A stretch of DNA of 64,000 nucleotides from an uncultured Verrucomicrobia subdivision 3 bacterium (GTDB lineage Bacteria > Verrucomicrobiota > Verrucomicrobiia > Limisphaerales > UBA8199): NCBI GenBank assembly GCA_903913865.1, contig CAIWMU010000141.1:1-64000 (forward strand), in the 5' to 3' direction. Shown here in pieces: positions 1-9,367 of this stretch. The notes beneath the pieces are model-generated. The model saw nothing but the letters and a program-made list of their open reading frames with translations. It had not been told where the DNA came from and did no database searches. Made by a program: the position numbers and the translations under genes. Positions within the stretch are counted from its first letter, which is position 1; every line of letters starts with the position of its first letter.

Positions 1-94
1 CCGGCCACCGCTGCTTGGCCATGTAGTCTCGGCACGCTTGTTCCGTCGCAAACCACTCGCGGAATTCGATAATCGTCTGCGGATATGCTTCCAC
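1..94 (-). mobile_element. IS1595-family transposase, N-terminal fragment cut by window edge
   Basis: Reading the minus strand from a GTG at 94-92 gives a start (VEAYPQTIIEFREWFATEQA) followed by a CRDYMAKQRWP segment, then leaves the window. A helical lead followed by a C-x-x-x-[LM]-x-x-x-R-W-P segment is the usual opening of IS1595-type transposases, ahead of their zinc ribbon. Only about 31 codons are visible, so I cannot tell whether the element is intact. No terminal inverted repeat could be identified between this start and the gene at 159. Confidence 0.65.
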
Positions 95-158
95 AGCCGA
101 ATTCTGTCGAAAAAACAACAAGCGTCAAGTGCATAGCCCTAAAACAATATTATCCATT

Positions 159-431
159 ATGAAAAAAGTTCTTATTGCAGCGATCTGTATGTGCGGAGCA
201 CTGGCCATCTCAGTCAGTGCCCAGGATGCCCCCAAAAAAGGCGCGAAGAGGACCGATGAGCAGAAGGCTCTCTGGAAGACCATGGTCACCAAGTACGACA
301 CCAACAACGACAAGAAGTTGGACAAGGAAGAGCGCGCCAAGATCAGTGCCGAAGACCAGACCAAGCTGGACAAAGCCGGGCTGGGCAAGGCTGCACAAGG
401 CAAGGGCCACGGGAAAAAGGGCAAGAAGTAA
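159..431 (+). CDS. Small secreted EF-hand-like protein
   Basis: A protein of 90 residues begins at the ATG at 159. The open frame extends 10 codons further upstream, but this ATG opens a clean signal peptide (MKKVLIAAICMCGALAISVSAQ). The mature part is short, highly charged and lysine-rich, and ends in a GKGHGKKGKK tail. Around residue 46 it carries one canonical EF-hand loop, DTNNDKKLDKEE, with D, N, D, D and E at positions 1, 3, 5, 9 and 12, so calcium binding in the periplasm or outside the cell is likely. Single EF-hand secreted peptides of this kind are common in Verrucomicrobiota and Planctomycetes; their roles are mostly unknown. It is monocistronic, with its own terminator just downstream. 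Confidence 0.75.
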   Translation: MKKVLIAAICMCGALAISVSAQDAPKKGAKRTDEQKALWKTMVTKYDTNNDKKLDKEERAKISAEDQTKLDKAGLGKAAQGKGHGKKGKK

Positions 432-452
432 CCCGGCCCCGTTTTTCTCCAC

Positions 453-485
453 ACCGCCGCCCCGCCAGGGTCCGGCGGTTTTTTT
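453..485 (+). terminator. Intrinsic terminator of the EF-hand gene
   Basis: The arms ACCGCC (453-458) and GGCGGT (474-479) form a GC-rich hairpin followed directly by a run of T residues to 485, about 20 bases after the stop codon of the EF-hand gene. Confidence 0.75.
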
Positions 486-617
486 GTCCCCGCATCCCCT
501 CCCCCGATCCTTTCAAATCTGTAATGTTCCGGAAAGCTTCCTGTCATCCAGCTGTGGTCTATTCATTCAGAACGGAAACAAAAACTGAGAACGATTTAGA
601 CAAACACAAAAACGAAT

Positions 618-2123
618 ATGAAACAGATTCTATCAAACTCGAGAAATCGCCTTGCCCTGATCATTCTGGCCGGGGTTGTCGCCATCGCTGGCACAAGCAT
701 GGCCCAAAAGCCCAGAACTGTAAAATCCACAGCCAACGCCCCGGAGGTCCCGGTGGACACCCGCCCCATAGATCGTGAGAACAACCGCAGGGGCAGTTTC
801 TCCCCGGTGGTGAAGAAGGTCGCCCCGGGAGTGGTGAAGGTCTTCACATCAAGCCGGGTCCAGCCCGCCTCATTCCCGGGCGGCGGCCAGGCGGATGAAT
901 TCTTCAGGCACTTCTTCGGGGACCCCAATATGAGGCCGGGACAACGCCAGCCTGGCGCTCCCCGCCAGCAGGGGGTTGGCTCCGGTGTCATTACAACCAC
1001 CGATGGCTACATCCTCACCAACAACCATGTGGTCGATGGTGCCGATGAGGTGAAGGTGGCGCTGCAGGATGGCCGGGAGTTCACGGCAAAGGTCGTCGGC
1101 ACAGACCCCAAAACCGACATTGCTGTGATCAAGGTGGATGCGAAAAACCTCCCGGTGGTCCCCATGGCCGACAGTGACATGGTGGAAGTGGGGGATGTCG
1201 TGCTGGCAGTCGGGAACCCCTTCGGAATCGGCCAGACTGTGACCACCGGAATCGTGAGTGCCACAGGTCGGGGCAACATGGGCCTGGATTATGAGGATTT
1301 TATACAGACGGATGCCGCGATAAACCCCGGCAATTCCGGCGGCGCCCTCGTGGATAGCGAAGGCCGCCTCATCGGCATCAACACCGCCATCCTGAGCCGG
1401 AGCGGCGGCAATCAGGGGATTGGTTTCGCCATCCCATCGAACATGACCCGCGATGTGATGCAGGATCTGATCCGCGACGGACATGTCACACGGGGGTATC
1501 TCGGAATCCTTATTCAGGATATCACCCCTGCCCTGGCGAAGCAGTTTGAATTGAAGGACAGTTCCGGGGCCCTTGTCGGGGATGTGACCCCCCGCAGCCC
1601 TGCTGAAAAGGGCGGCGTCAAGAGTGGTGATGTGATCGTCGAGGTGAATGATCGCAAGATCCCGAACAGCCGCCAGCTCATGCTCGAGATTGCCAGAAGC
1701 AAGCCCGATGATACCATCTCCATCAAGATCCTAAGGGACGGCAAAACCCGCACTCTCGAGGTCACGCCCAAAGCACTGCCCGGAACGGAGACCATTGCTA
1801 AAAATGGCGGACCCGCCGCCGAAGATACCGGCACATTGAACGGCGTTGCGGTGGATGACTTGAACAACATGGCCCGCAACCAGATGCGGCTCCCTCCCTC
1901 GCTCAAGGGCGCGGTCGTTACAGATGTGCAGCAGGGAACTCCCGCAGCCGAGGCCGGTCTGCGTCCCGGGGATGTAATCATTGAAATCAACCGCAAGCAG
2001 GTCCGTAACGCGCAGGATGCGGTCGAAATGACGAAAAATGCCGATGACAAGACCACCCTGCTCCGGGTCTGGCGCGACGGCAACAGCCGGTTCGTGGTGG
2101 TCGATGAGGGCAAGGCGGGCTGA
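618..2123 (+). CDS. HtrA/DegP-type periplasmic serine protease (Do family)
   Basis: A protein of 501 residues, the usual length for DegP/DegQ proteins. It has an N-terminal signal peptide (about residues 1-29, ending near TSMAQ), a trypsin-like domain, and two PDZ domains at about 285-380 and 405-495. The catalytic triad is visible: His137 in TNNHVV, Asp167 in DPKTDIAVIK and Ser240 in NPGNSGGALV. The family degrades or refolds misfolded envelope proteins in the periplasm. A linker rich in Gly, Pro and Gln (about 85-118) corresponds to the LA-loop region. No Shine-Dalgarno sequence is seen before the ATG. The gene ends in its own terminator. The two-component pair 116 bases downstream on the same strand makes an envelope-stress regulatory link plausible but unproven. 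Confidence 0.95.
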   Translation: MKQILSNSRNRLALIILAGVVAIAGTSMAQKPRTVKSTANAPEVPVDTRPIDRENNRRGSFSPVVKKVAPGVVKVFTSSRVQPASFPGGGQADEFFRHFFGDPNMRPGQRQPGAPRQQGVGSGVITTTDGYILTNNHVVDGADEVKVALQDGREFTAKVVGTDPKTDIAVIKVDAKNLPVVPMADSDMVEVGDVVLAVGNPFGIGQTVTTGIVSATGRGNMGLDYEDFIQTDAAINPGNSGGALVDSEGRLIGINTAILSRSGGNQGIGFAIPSNMTRDVMQDLIRDGHVTRGYLGILIQDITPALAKQFELKDSSGALVGDVTPRSPAEKGGVKSGDVIVEVNDRKIPNSRQLMLEIARSKPDDTISIKILRDGKTRTLEVTPKALPGTETIAKNGGPAAEDTGTLNGVAVDDLNNMARNQMRLPPSLKGAVVTDVQQGTPAAEAGLRPGDVIIEINRKQVRNAQDAVEMTKNADDKTTLLRVWRDGNSRFVVVDEGKAG

Positions 2124-2153
2124 TCAGGACCGTGTAACGGAAACGATCGTCGA

Positions 2154-2192
2154 GCCTCCCGCGTGCGGTTCCCGGCGCGGGAGGCTTCATTT
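2154..2192 (+). terminator. Intrinsic terminator after htrA-like gene
   Basis: Perfect 10-bp arms GCCTCCCGCG (2154-2163) and CGCGGGAGGC (2176-2185), with a 12-base loop, are followed by TTCATTTT. It separates the protease from the response regulator. Confidence 0.8.
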
Positions 2193-2238
2193 TGTCCTAC
2201 ACAAACCCCTATTCACCCCGGCCGGATTCTTCTAGACT

Positions 2239-2913
2239 ATGACAATGCGTATTCTGGTGGTGGAAGACGACAGCAAGATCGCCTCTTTCGTGGTCAATGG
2301 CCTGAAGCAATCGGGCTATGCCGTGGATCATGCCGTGGATGGCGATGACGGTCTGGCCCGCTCTCAAACAATCGCCTATGACCTGCTCGTGGTGGATGTC
2401 ATGCTGCCAAAACTGGATGGCTTGAGCCTTGTTCGACAACTGCGATCTTCCGGTGTGCCAGTCCCGGTTCTTATTCTCAGCGCAAAGGCAACGGTCGATG
2501 ATCGCGTGAAAGGACTTCAGAGCGGCGGCGATGACTACCTGACGAAACCGTTTGCCTTTTCCGAACTCCTCGCCCGGATTCAAGCCCTGATCCGGCGCGC
2601 CACCCAGGCACCGGAACCCACCCGGATTGCCATCGGTGACCTGAAACTGGACCTGCTCACCCGGGAGGTCCACCGTGGCGCGGAGCTTGTCGAACTGCAA
2701 CCGCGCGAGTTCGGCCTGCTCGAATACATGATGCGCCACCCGAACCGGCCCGTGACAAAAACCATGATTCTGGAGCATATCTTCGATTACAGTTTTGATC
2801 CGCAAACAAATGTGGTCGATGTGCTGGTCCACCGGCTGAGGGCCAAGGTGGACAAGGATCACACCCTGATTCATACCATCCGAGGAGTGGGCTATGTTCT
2901 CCGACCCGCTTAA
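2239..2913 (+). CDS. OmpR/PhoB-family response regulator
   Basis: A protein of 224 residues, normal for the family. The receiver domain occupies about 1-118, with acidic residues VVEDD at 7-11, phosphoacceptor Asp53 ([11 protein letters not shown]) and the conserved Lys in ILSAKA. A winged-helix DNA-binding domain follows at about 128-222, including [13 protein letters not shown] and the wing ending in [11 protein letters not shown] second in-frame ATG two codons later (2245) is equally possible as start. The 3' end overlaps the kinase gene by 20 bases, so the two are translationally coupled. Its placement directly after an HtrA-type protease resembles envelope-stress systems such as CpxRA, but the signal cannot be read from sequence. 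Confidence 0.95.
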   Translation: MTMRILVVEDDSKIASFVVNGLKQSGYAVDHAVDGDDGLARSQTIAYDLLVVDVMLPKLDGLSLVRQLRSSGVPVPVLILSAKATVDDRVKGLQSGGDDYLTKPFAFSELLARIQALIRRATQAPEPTRIAIGDLKLDLLTREVHRGAELVELQPREFGLLEYMMRHPNRPVTKTMILEHIFDYSFDPQTNVVDVLVHRLRAKVDKDHTLIHTIRGVGYVLRPA

Positions 2914-4372
2914 GCGCCTCACGCGTAACATCGGACTCCGGCTGAGCCTCTGGTATGCGGCCGTGTTCGCCCTCTCCTCCGTGGGTCTCCTGGCCCTCGC
3001 CTATTACCTGCTGGTCGTGGCAATCGGACGAAAGGACCGTGAAGTGCTGGAGGCCCGGCTGAAGGAGGCCGCCGTAGTTTATCAGTCCGGCGGAAATCCC
3101 GGCTTGCGCAGGTGGGTGGAGACCCAGCCGGATGCGGTCCAGCGTCGCCTGTTCGTCCGTGTGGTCAACGCCTTCAACTCAGTGGTCTTTTTGAGCGCGC
3201 CAGAGGATTGGGTCACTTTCCATGATGTTCCCGTTCTCCAAAACTACCGGCAGGAGGTTGAACTTGTGCGGATCCCCCAAAATGCGGAACGGGATTTCAC
3301 CCTTGCCTCCGCTGTGCTTGGGAATCGCTCCCTGCTACAGGTGGGGAGGATCACGGACAGCCGCCAGGCGCTGCTTGAGCCGGTGCGCCGCAACTTCCTG
3401 ATCGCCGGATCGGTCACGCTTCTGGTGGGATTTCTTGCGGGGATCTTTTTTGCCAACCGGGCCATGTCCCCGATCCGGCAGATCGTCACCACTGTGAAAT
3501 CGATCCTCCGCACCGGGCAACTCGGTTCCAGAGTCCCCGTCCGGGCCTCTGACGACGAATTGGATGAACTCGTGCGGCTGTTCAACACGCTGCTCGACAG
3601 GAACCAGGCGCTGATCAAAGCGATGCGGGAGGCGCTCGACAACGTCGCACACGATCTCCGCACCCCCCTCTCCCGGCTCCGGGCCACAGCGGAACAGGCC
3701 CTTCAGGCAGAGCCCAACTCCGAAACCCCGAGGGAGGCCCTCTCTGATTGCATGGAGGAATCGGAACGGCTTCTCAACATGCTCAACACGCTGACCGATA
3801 TCACCGAGGCGGAAACGGGCATGATGCGGCTGGACCGCCAACCCACCGATCTGGCCCGGCTCGCCACGGAGGTTGTCGAACTTTACGAATACGTTGCCGA
3901 GGAAAAGCGCATCCAGATCCAGACGGATCTCCCGCCCCCATCCGATGCGCCGGTGGACCCCACCCGGATCCGGCAGGTGTTTGCGAACCTTCTCGACAAC
4001 GCCATCAAATATACTCCAGAAGGTGGCCGGGTATGCATCAGCCTTCGACAGGAGCCCGGCTTTCTGGCGGTTTCCTTCCAGGATAACGGGATGGGCATCC
4101 CCCTTGAGGAGCAGGAGAAGATATGGACCCGCCTTTACCGTGGGGACAAGAGCCGTTCAAAACGGGGGCTTGGGCTTGGCTTGAGCCTCGTCAAAGCGGT
4201 GGTTGAAGCCCACGGGGGAGCCGTCACTGTCTCCAGCCTCCCCGATCAGGGAGCAGCATTCAAAGTAACCCTGCCCACTTCAATTCCCGCCCTGGAAAAG
4301 GGCAATTCCCCCTCCGGACCGGTTACACCCTTGTCACCAGTTCTGGTGACTGGCAAGAATCCGGCTTCGTGA
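2894..4372 (+). CDS. Membrane sensor histidine kinase, partner of the upstream regulator
   Basis: A protein of 492 residues. Transmembrane helices at about 17-45 and 168-187 flank a periplasmic sensor region of about 120 residues with no recognised fold. A HAMP linker follows (about 188-240), then a HisKA dimerisation domain with phospho-acceptor His253 in [12 protein letters not shown], then a HATPase_c domain with N-box [15 protein letters not shown]1 DNGMGIP and G2 [18 protein letters not shown]. It autophosphorylates and passes phosphate to the OmpR-type regulator encoded just upstream, whose gene it overlaps. The tail after the ATPase domain (about 35 residues, rich in Pro, Ser and Thr) is unremarkable. 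A strong terminator follows. Confidence 0.95.
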   Translation: MFSDPLKRLTRNIGLRLSLWYAAVFALSSVGLLALAYYLLVVAIGRKDREVLEARLKEAAVVYQSGGNPGLRRWVETQPDAVQRRLFVRVVNAFNSVVFLSAPEDWVTFHDVPVLQNYRQEVELVRIPQNAERDFTLASAVLGNRSLLQVGRITDSRQALLEPVRRNFLIAGSVTLLVGFLAGIFFANRAMSPIRQIVTTVKSILRTGQLGSRVPVRASDDELDELVRLFNTLLDRNQALIKAMREALDNVAHDLRTPLSRLRATAEQALQAEPNSETPREALSDCMEESERLLNMLNTLTDITEAETGMMRLDRQPTDLARLATEVVELYEYVAEEKRIQIQTDLPPPSDAPVDPTRIRQVFANLLDNAIKYTPEGGRVCISLRQEPGFLAVSFQDNGMGIPLEEQEKIWTRLYRGDKSRSKRGLGLGLSLVKAVVEAHGGAVTVSSLPDQGAAFKVTLPTSIPALEKGNSPSGPVTPLSPVLVTGKNPAS

Positions 4373-4491
4373 GAAGATGTATGTGTAGTTGGGATGCAAA
4401 AACGCAGTAGCCGAACCGTGTGTGGTCGGCAGGCGCGTGTCTGCGGCGCCGCATTTGCAACGGATTTAAAGTTCTCAAAGTGTAGAGTGTG

Positions 4492-4529
4492 CATCAAGGC
4501 CGGGCCAAAATCCCGGCCTTGATGTTTTT
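4492..4529 (+). terminator. Strong intrinsic terminator after the two-component operon
   Basis: Perfect 13-bp arms CATCAAGGCCGGG (4492-4504) and CCCGGCCTTGATG (4512-4524), with a 7-base loop, are followed by five T residues. It lies between the kinase and the convergent decarboxylase gene. The minus side has no long T run, so it acts mainly on the plus strand. A separate 12-bp palindrome TGCGGCGCCGCA lies at 4442-4453; its role is unclear. Confidence 0.85.
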
Positions 4530-4581
4530 AGACCCGGCCACCCTCCCACACCCCGGGCTGCGCAAACCAGACGGCACAGTG

Positions 4582-6039
4582 CTACGATCCCGACTTCATC
4601 TGCCGGGCGGTCTCGCAGATCAACTCCCAGGCAGCACGCACATGCTCCAACCGGGTGTGCGTCTGCCCGACACAGAACCGGATCGCATGCCGCCCTCCAA
4701 GGATCGTGTGCGTGAGATAGGCCCGCCCGCTGGAATTGATCCTCCGCAACAACTCCTCGCTGAACGCGTTCCCCTGTCTTGGCGCAAAGCAGACCAGATT
4801 CAGCGGCACGGGTGCCAGAATCTCAAAGTCCTCCGAATCCCTCACCCACCCCGCGAACTTCTGCGTCAACTCCACATGCTCCCGGATGTGGTGCCGCAAG
4901 CCCTCCACCCCGTAGTGGCGGATCACAAACCAGAGCTTCAGCGAGCGGAACCGCCGTCCCAGGGGCACCTGCCAATCGCGATAATCAATCACCGCCCCCG
5001 ACTCCGTCGCCCGGTTTCTCAAATACTCAGGCAGTACGCTCAGGGACTTGATCAGGGCGGCACGATCCGCCACATAGAAACAGTCGCAGTCGAAATTCGT
5101 GAACATCCACTTGTGCGGGTTGAACGCGTAGGAATCCGCCAGGTGCAACCCCTCCTGATGCACCCGGAATTCGGGACAGATCCCGGCTGTCCCGGCCATG
5201 GCCGCATCCACATGCAGCCACAGCCCCTCCCGCTTGCAGAGGGCAGCGATCGCTCCGAGCGGATCCATCGCGTTGGAGGATGTGCTTCCGAGGGTGGCAC
5301 ACACGAAGAACGGCTTCCGGCCTGCCTCACGATCGGCAGCGATCATCTCGGCCAGTCGCGATGGGTCCATCGCAAACTGCTGATCCACCTCCACAGACCG
5401 CAGGTTCGATCGCCCAATGCCTGCAATCTTGACCGCCTTTTCTATCGAGGAATGCGCCTGGGTGGAGGCGTAGGCCACCAGATTACCGGTGCAACCCGTT
5501 TCATTCGTCTGCAGGCCGGTGGCCCTTTCCCTCGCAGCCAGCAGTGCGCACAAAACCGCGCTGGATGCCGAATCCTGTATCACCCCTCCCCCGGATCCGG
5601 AAGACTTGAACGTATCCGGCAGCCCTGCCATCTCTGCCATCCAATCCAGCACGTGGGTTTCAAGTTCCGTGCACGCCGGGCTCGTCGCCCAAAGCATCCC
5701 CTGCACACCCAGCCCGGCGGATACGAGTTCACCCAATACCGAGGGCCCTGAGATGTTGGCCGGGAAGAATCCGAAAAAGTTCGGGGATTGCCAGTGGGTC
5801 AATCCCGGAACAATCACACGGTCCAGATCGACCGCAATTGCCGCAAAGTCCTCCCCCTTCTCCGGCGGTGAGGCAGGCAGCATGGCGCGCAGGTCCCCGG
5901 GCTTCACCTGAGAAAGCACCGGCAGTTCCCCTACCCGCTTCTGGTAATCAACGATCCAATCCACCATCGCATGGCCCCACTTCCGGAATTGCTCCGGATC
6001 CTGATGGAAACCACCACCCCTCTCAGCTGTTTCACTCAT
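4582..6039 (-). CDS. PLP-dependent aromatic L-amino-acid decarboxylase-like enzyme (group II)
   Basis: A protein of 485 residues, the normal length for the aromatic amino acid / tyrosine / histidine decarboxylase family. The start at 6039 (MSETAER) is favoured because a good Shine-Dalgarno GGGAGG lies seven bases upstream; the open frame begins 24 bases earlier at a TTG. Family motifs are present: PNFFGFFPAN near the N-terminus, HVDAAMAG with the PLP-pyridine Asp near residue 278, and FNPHKWMF with the Schiff-base Lys at about 310. It decarboxylates an aromatic or related amino acid to an amine in the cytosol; substrate specificity cannot be assigned from sequence. It sits 20 bases after the DUF5069 gene and is probably co-transcribed with it. 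Confidence 0.9.
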   Translation of the reverse strand: MSETAERGGGFHQDPEQFRKWGHAMVDWIVDYQKRVGELPVLSQVKPGDLRAMLPASPPEKGEDFAAIAVDLDRVIVPGLTHWQSPNFFGFFPANISGPSVLGELVSAGLGVQGMLWATSPACTELETHVLDWMAEMAGLPDTFKSSGSGGGVIQDSASSAVLCALLAARERATGLQTNETGCTGNLVAYASTQAHSSIEKAVKIAGIGRSNLRSVEVDQQFAMDPSRLAEMIAADREAGRKPFFVCATLGSTSSNAMDPLGAIAALCKREGLWLHVDAAMAGTAGICPEFRVHQEGLHLADSYAFNPHKWMFTNFDCDCFYVADRAALIKSLSVLPEYLRNRATESGAVIDYRDWQVPLGRRFRSLKLWFVIRHYGVEGLRHHIREHVELTQKFAGWVRDSEDFEILAPVPLNLVCFAPRQGNAFSEELLRRINSSGRAYLTHTILGGRHAIRFCVGQTHTRLEHVRAAWELICETARQMKSGS

Positions 6040-6059
6040 GAAAAAACCTCCCTGGAATA

Positions 6060-6485
6060 TCAAATCCGTTTTTCGTCGGCATCGATGTAGTCAAAGAAGC
6101 TCTTGATGTCATCCCTGTGTCCAAACCCGGATTGTTCCTTCCGCATTTTCAAACGGTCCTGCATCACGGCGTCATCCGCCCGGGGGTGGTTCAGGACCCG
6201 TTCCCGGTGGGCGGTTTTTACGCTCTCCGACTGGTTTGCATTCAACCGCACCCAGTCGCAGACCTCCCCGTCAGTCGTGCTCCGGCGCACCACCTCGATG
6301 AATTCCTGCGCGTTGACTCCGGCCATTTCCAGCCAGGTCCCATCCATGGCCTTGCAAAAATTTTCGGTGTAATCGGAATGCAACTTGCCCGCCAGATGCA
6401 GGCGTATTTTGTCCACAAACCGGGGCAGATATACCCATCCGCACATGGTTTCACGCGGACTCCGGGGATAAATTAATTCGCTCAT
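6060..6485 (-). CDS. DUF5069-family protein
   Basis: A protein of 141 residues with the start MSELIYPRSPRETMCGWVYL. It matches what I know of DUF5069: a short soluble protein with an opening RSPRE-x-x-GG/CGWV-x-LPR segment, a LAG-x-L-x-x-DY stretch, and a middle DG-x-W-L-E-x-A-G motif. No signal peptide or membrane segment is seen. Function is unknown. The family is frequent in Verrucomicrobiota, which supports the taxonomic guess. It directly precedes the decarboxylase, with the decarboxylase ribosome-binding site starting right after its stop codon, suggesting joint expression. Confidence 0.75.
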   Translation of the reverse strand: MSELIYPRSPRETMCGWVYLPRFVDKIRLHLAGKLHSDYTENFCKAMDGTWLEMAGVNAQEFIEVVRRSTTDGEVCDWVRLNANQSESVKTAHRERVLNHPRADDAVMQDRLKMRKEQSGFGHRDDIKSFFDYIDADEKRI

Positions 6486-6574
6486 CCCGAAATCCTACCC
6501 CGCCCGGATCAAATGCCAAGAATGAACCCCTCCCGGTGAAGGGTGTCGGTCTCGGGATCGCCCGGTTGGCCACT

Positions 6575-7990
6575 TTACCCCGGTAAAAACCTGCAATCTG
6601 CCGCAGCCGGGCCAAAAAAGCGCGGCCAGGATTTGCCCTCGGACTCCCGCAGGATCATCAGTGCCAGTTCCCGGGCGTGATAATCGCCCCACATCGAGCT
6701 TTCGCCATTGGGGACGGCCTGACCGGCATGCACATGGTCCCACCCGTTTGGACGGTGATATACAGAATGCACAATCAACCCTTGATGTGAGGGATCAGCG
6801 GAAAGGTAGGGATCGCTGAACAGTGTTTCCGCAACCGTCAACCCCGCCTGTCGATACATCACGGAGACTTCCGGCATGCCGATGCGGTCCATATGGGCCC
6901 CCAGCCGGAGAAATCCCTGGGCTGCGATGGCCGCCGCCGAACTGTCCACCGGTTCATGGGGGTTGCAGGGATCCGATCGCCGATCCAAATAATCGCCGAG
7001 CATCACCAATCCCGGTGCCCCTGTGTCCCAGGCCGGGATCCCGTCGTGGCAGCTGTTCTTAACGTAAAAATCAGCCGTCACCCGGGCAGCCCGGAGAAAC
7101 GGCTCAAGATGCGCTGACACCACCTCCTGCTCCGCCACCGGGAGTCCGTCCTTGATCGAGCACAAAAACTCCAACTGCTCCGAAAAGCCGAGAATGGCCC
7201 AGGCCAGGCCCCGCGTCCAGGTGCTGAACGGGGAATAACCCTGCTGGGAACTCGGGCAGCGGAAACTGCCATCGTTGCAATTGAAAATGCTCTCGTGGGA
7301 GGTGCGACCCGGCACATCGTAGGAGTCCCTGCCCTCTCCATAAAAGAGGTTGTATCGGGCGGTGGTCCGGGCATGGGTCAGCAACCGTTCCAGAAGGGAG
7401 ATCCGGCGGTCCCGCTCCCCCATCAACGCGTGCCCAAGCTGATGCGCCACCGCAAGCGAGCGCAGGGATCGCACCGTGTCCACAAACAGCGAATGCGGCC
7501 CGTTGAAGGAATAAATGTAGCCGTCCCCCTTCTCAGCATCACTCCACCGGGCCGCCTGGACAGCCCCGGAGACTTTCAACGCCAGCTCCAGAAAATCGTT
7601 TTCCTGCTCGTTTGGAGGGGTCCGCCCCTCCCTCATCAGCCGCCAGAGGTTGCCATAGGTGGAGATGTTGTTGAAGCCGTGGTCATGCACTCCCATGTGG
7701 GAAACGTGGCGGGCCATCACCCGGCGGGTGCCCCCCCGGCCAATCTCCAGAAACTGCGCATCCCCGGTCGCGTCATATTGGAGCAGGGCCGATCCATACT
7801 GGAACCCCTGCGTCCACTCGGTCCAACCCCGTGAGGTGTATTCCCCTTGGATAGTGAAAACAGGTGAACCCCGCCGGGGATCCCACCTTTTTTCCAGATC
7901 GGCAATCTTGGATGCCGAAAGGTCAAACACCCTCCGGACCCGCCCCGCAAGAGTTGCCGCAGTCAGTTCTGGATTGATCTTTAGAGCCAT
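6575..7990 (-). CDS. GH88/GH105-like unsaturated glucuronyl hydrolase
   Basis: A protein of 471 residues without signal peptide, expected to form an (alpha/alpha)6 barrel. Two acidic positions match the catalytic aspartates of unsaturated glucuronyl hydrolases: Asp103 in MGVHDHGFNN and Asp171 in SLFVDTVRSLRSLA. The family removes the unsaturated uronic acid left at the end of oligosaccharides by polysaccharide lyases, by hydrating the double bond. Here it is probably cytoplasmic. The length exceeds the usual 370-400 residues because of an extended N-terminal region and a longer C-terminus. It lies 27 bases after the SDR gene on the same strand; together they could process an uronic acid derivative. 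Family assignment is fairly sure; the substrate is not. Confidence 0.75.
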   Translation of the reverse strand: MALKINPELTAATLAGRVRRVFDLSASKIADLEKRWDPRRGSPVFTIQGEYTSRGWTEWTQGFQYGSALLQYDATGDAQFLEIGRGGTRRVMARHVSHMGVHDHGFNNISTYGNLWRLMREGRTPPNEQENDFLELALKVSGAVQAARWSDAEKGDGYIYSFNGPHSLFVDTVRSLRSLAVAHQLGHALMGERDRRISLLERLLTHARTTARYNLFYGEGRDSYDVPGRTSHESIFNCNDGSFRCPSSQQGYSPFSTWTRGLAWAILGFSEQLEFLCSIKDGLPVAEQEVVSAHLEPFLRAARVTADFYVKNSCHDGIPAWDTGAPGLVMLGDYLDRRSDPCNPHEPVDSSAAAIAAQGFLRLGAHMDRIGMPEVSVMYRQAGLTVAETLFSDPYLSADPSHQGLIVHSVYHRPNGWDHVHAGQAVPNGESSMWGDYHARELALMILRESEGKSWPRFFGPAAADCRFLPG

Positions 7991-8017
7991 GATGTTGGTT
8001 GGTTCAAGGTTGCCGGA

Positions 8018-8845
8018 TCAAAGCCGCCTCAAATGAAATCCGCCGTCCACGTTGATCACCTCCCCCGTGCTGAATGGAAGCATGTCACACGCGATCCCAG
8101 CCACGGCCTTCCCGATGTCGGCAGGTGTCCCCCACCTCTGGATGGGGGTGAGCCCTTCCGAGATGAGCCGGTCATATTTGTCCTTCACCGGGCCGGTCAT
8201 GTCCGTCGCGATGATCCCCGGCCTGATTTCGTAAACCCGAATTCCATGCGTGGCCAGACGGGCTGCAAAGAGGGGCGTCAACATCGAGAGGGCCGCCTTG
8301 GAGATGCAGTAATCCCCCCGGTTGGGTGAGGCTGTGTAGGCACTGATGGAGGAGATGGTGATGATCTTGGGGCTGAATCCATCCGGCGATGGAGCCCGCC
8401 GATCTCCCTCCCCCGGCGGGTTTCCATTCCCGGCCAGCTCAATCATCCACCTGGCCGCAAGTTGGGTGAGGAAGTAAGGCCCCTTCACATTGATCCGCAT
8501 CAGACGGTCAAAGCTCTCTTCGGTAGCCTCCAGCAAATCCAGCCGTGCCTCCGGGGCCACACCGGCATTGTTCACCAGCACATCCAACCGCCCAAACTGC
8601 TCCCGAACCGCCCCGATCAACCGCTCACGATCGGCACCCACCGAAATGTCTGCACGATGGGTGCCCCCACGAATCGACCTGCCCGATTCACAGGCAACCG
8701 CCAGGCAATCCGCAAGAGTCTCTTGCGCGGCCTCCTCGTTGGCGGCAAAATTGATCATCAGATCATGGCCGCACCGCGCCAGCTCAAGCGCGATGCCACG
8801 CCCGATCCCCCGCGAAGCGCCAGTGATCAATGCAACAGGATTCAT
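8018..8845 (-). CDS. SDR-family oxidoreductase (FabG-like)
   Basis: The start at 8845 ([15 protein letters not shown]) gives 275 residues; the open frame extends about 66 codons further upstream into the repeat region, which is not credible as protein. Motifs of classical short-chain dehydrogenases are clear: the TGASRGIG nucleotide-binding loop, DVLVNNAG, catalytic Ser in ITISSISAY, and YCISK as the Tyr-x-x-x-Lys pair. It ends with a typical [14 protein letters not shown] close. An insertion of about 20 residues rich in Gly, Pro and Asp sits before the catalytic Ser. It catalyses NAD(P)-dependent oxidation or reduction of an unknown substrate. It is encoded just ahead of the GH88-like hydrolase, which hints at a sugar or uronate derivative. 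Confidence 0.88.
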   Translation of the reverse strand: MNPVALITGASRGIGRGIALELARCGHDLMINFAANEEAAQETLADCLAVACESGRSIRGGTHRADISVGADRERLIGAVREQFGRLDVLVNNAGVAPEARLDLLEATEESFDRLMRINVKGPYFLTQLAARWMIELAGNGNPPGEGDRRAPSPDGFSPKIITISSISAYTASPNRGDYCISKAALSMLTPLFAARLATHGIRVYEIRPGIIATDMTGPVKDKYDRLISEGLTPIQRWGTPADIGKAVAGIACDMLPFSTGEVINVDGGFHLRRL

Positions 8846-8916
8846 GTGCCACCATCTTTCCCGACCGGGACCCGCTTGAAAAGACTTTTGCGATCCGGCC
8901 CCCACACCACGACCAT

Positions 8917-9044
8917 GCCCCCAATATCCCACGCACCGACACGAACCTCTTCCAACTTCCGCCAGATCCACCTTTCTTCCCCCTTCGTGGCTTCGTGGCT
9001 TCGTGTGATCCAAAAATGTCCCCAACCTCCGCCTGCGCCTCAAA
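8917..9044 (+). repeat. Dispersed repeat, copy A
   Basis: Shares with copy B (9398-9560) the blocks CCAATATCCCACGC, CTTTCTTCCCCCTTCGTGGC, the doubled TTCGTGGC unit ending in TTCGTGTGATCC, then TGTCCCCAAC and CCGCCTGCGCCTCAAA. It also shares its central part with copy C at 19506-19631. It is noncoding and probably a genome-wide repeat family. Confidence 0.75.
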
Positions 9045-9133
9045 CTTAGCGTCTTCGCGCCTTTGCGTGACCCAATTCAGCCTCACGCGAAGACGCCAAG
9101 GCGCGAAGAAGACAACCCCTGCTTTTTGAGACC

Positions 9134-9206
9134 ATGAACGAGCTAGAAATCGGAAAACACATCGTGGATACCGCAGTCAACGTGCACACCACGCTTGGCC
9201 CACCCC
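9134..9206 (+). pseudogene. GxxExxY-family gene stump 1
   Basis: ATG at 9134 gives MNELEIGKHIVDTAVNVHTT followed by LGP, which matches the N-terminal helix of GxxExxY proteins. The frame then runs into the repeat block, where the family would continue toward its GLLESVYE-like segment. Only the first 23 codons survive. Confidence 0.65.
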
Positions 9207-9294
9207 TTAGCGTCTTCGCGTCTTTGCGTGACCCATAACAGTCTCACGCGAAGACGCCAAGGCGCGAAGAAGACAAACCCTGTTTTTTGTGTCA

Positions 9295-9367
9295 ATGAAC
9301 GAGGAAGAAATCGGAAAACACATCGTGGATGCCGCAGTGAACGTGCACACCACGCTTGGCCCACCCC
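9295..9367 (+). pseudogene. GxxExxY-family gene stump 2
   Basis: ATG at 9295 gives MNEEEIGKHIVDAAVNVHTT then LGP, the same truncated start as stump 1, ending at the same base of the repeat unit. Identical truncation points show that truncation came before the tandem duplication. Confidence 0.65.
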
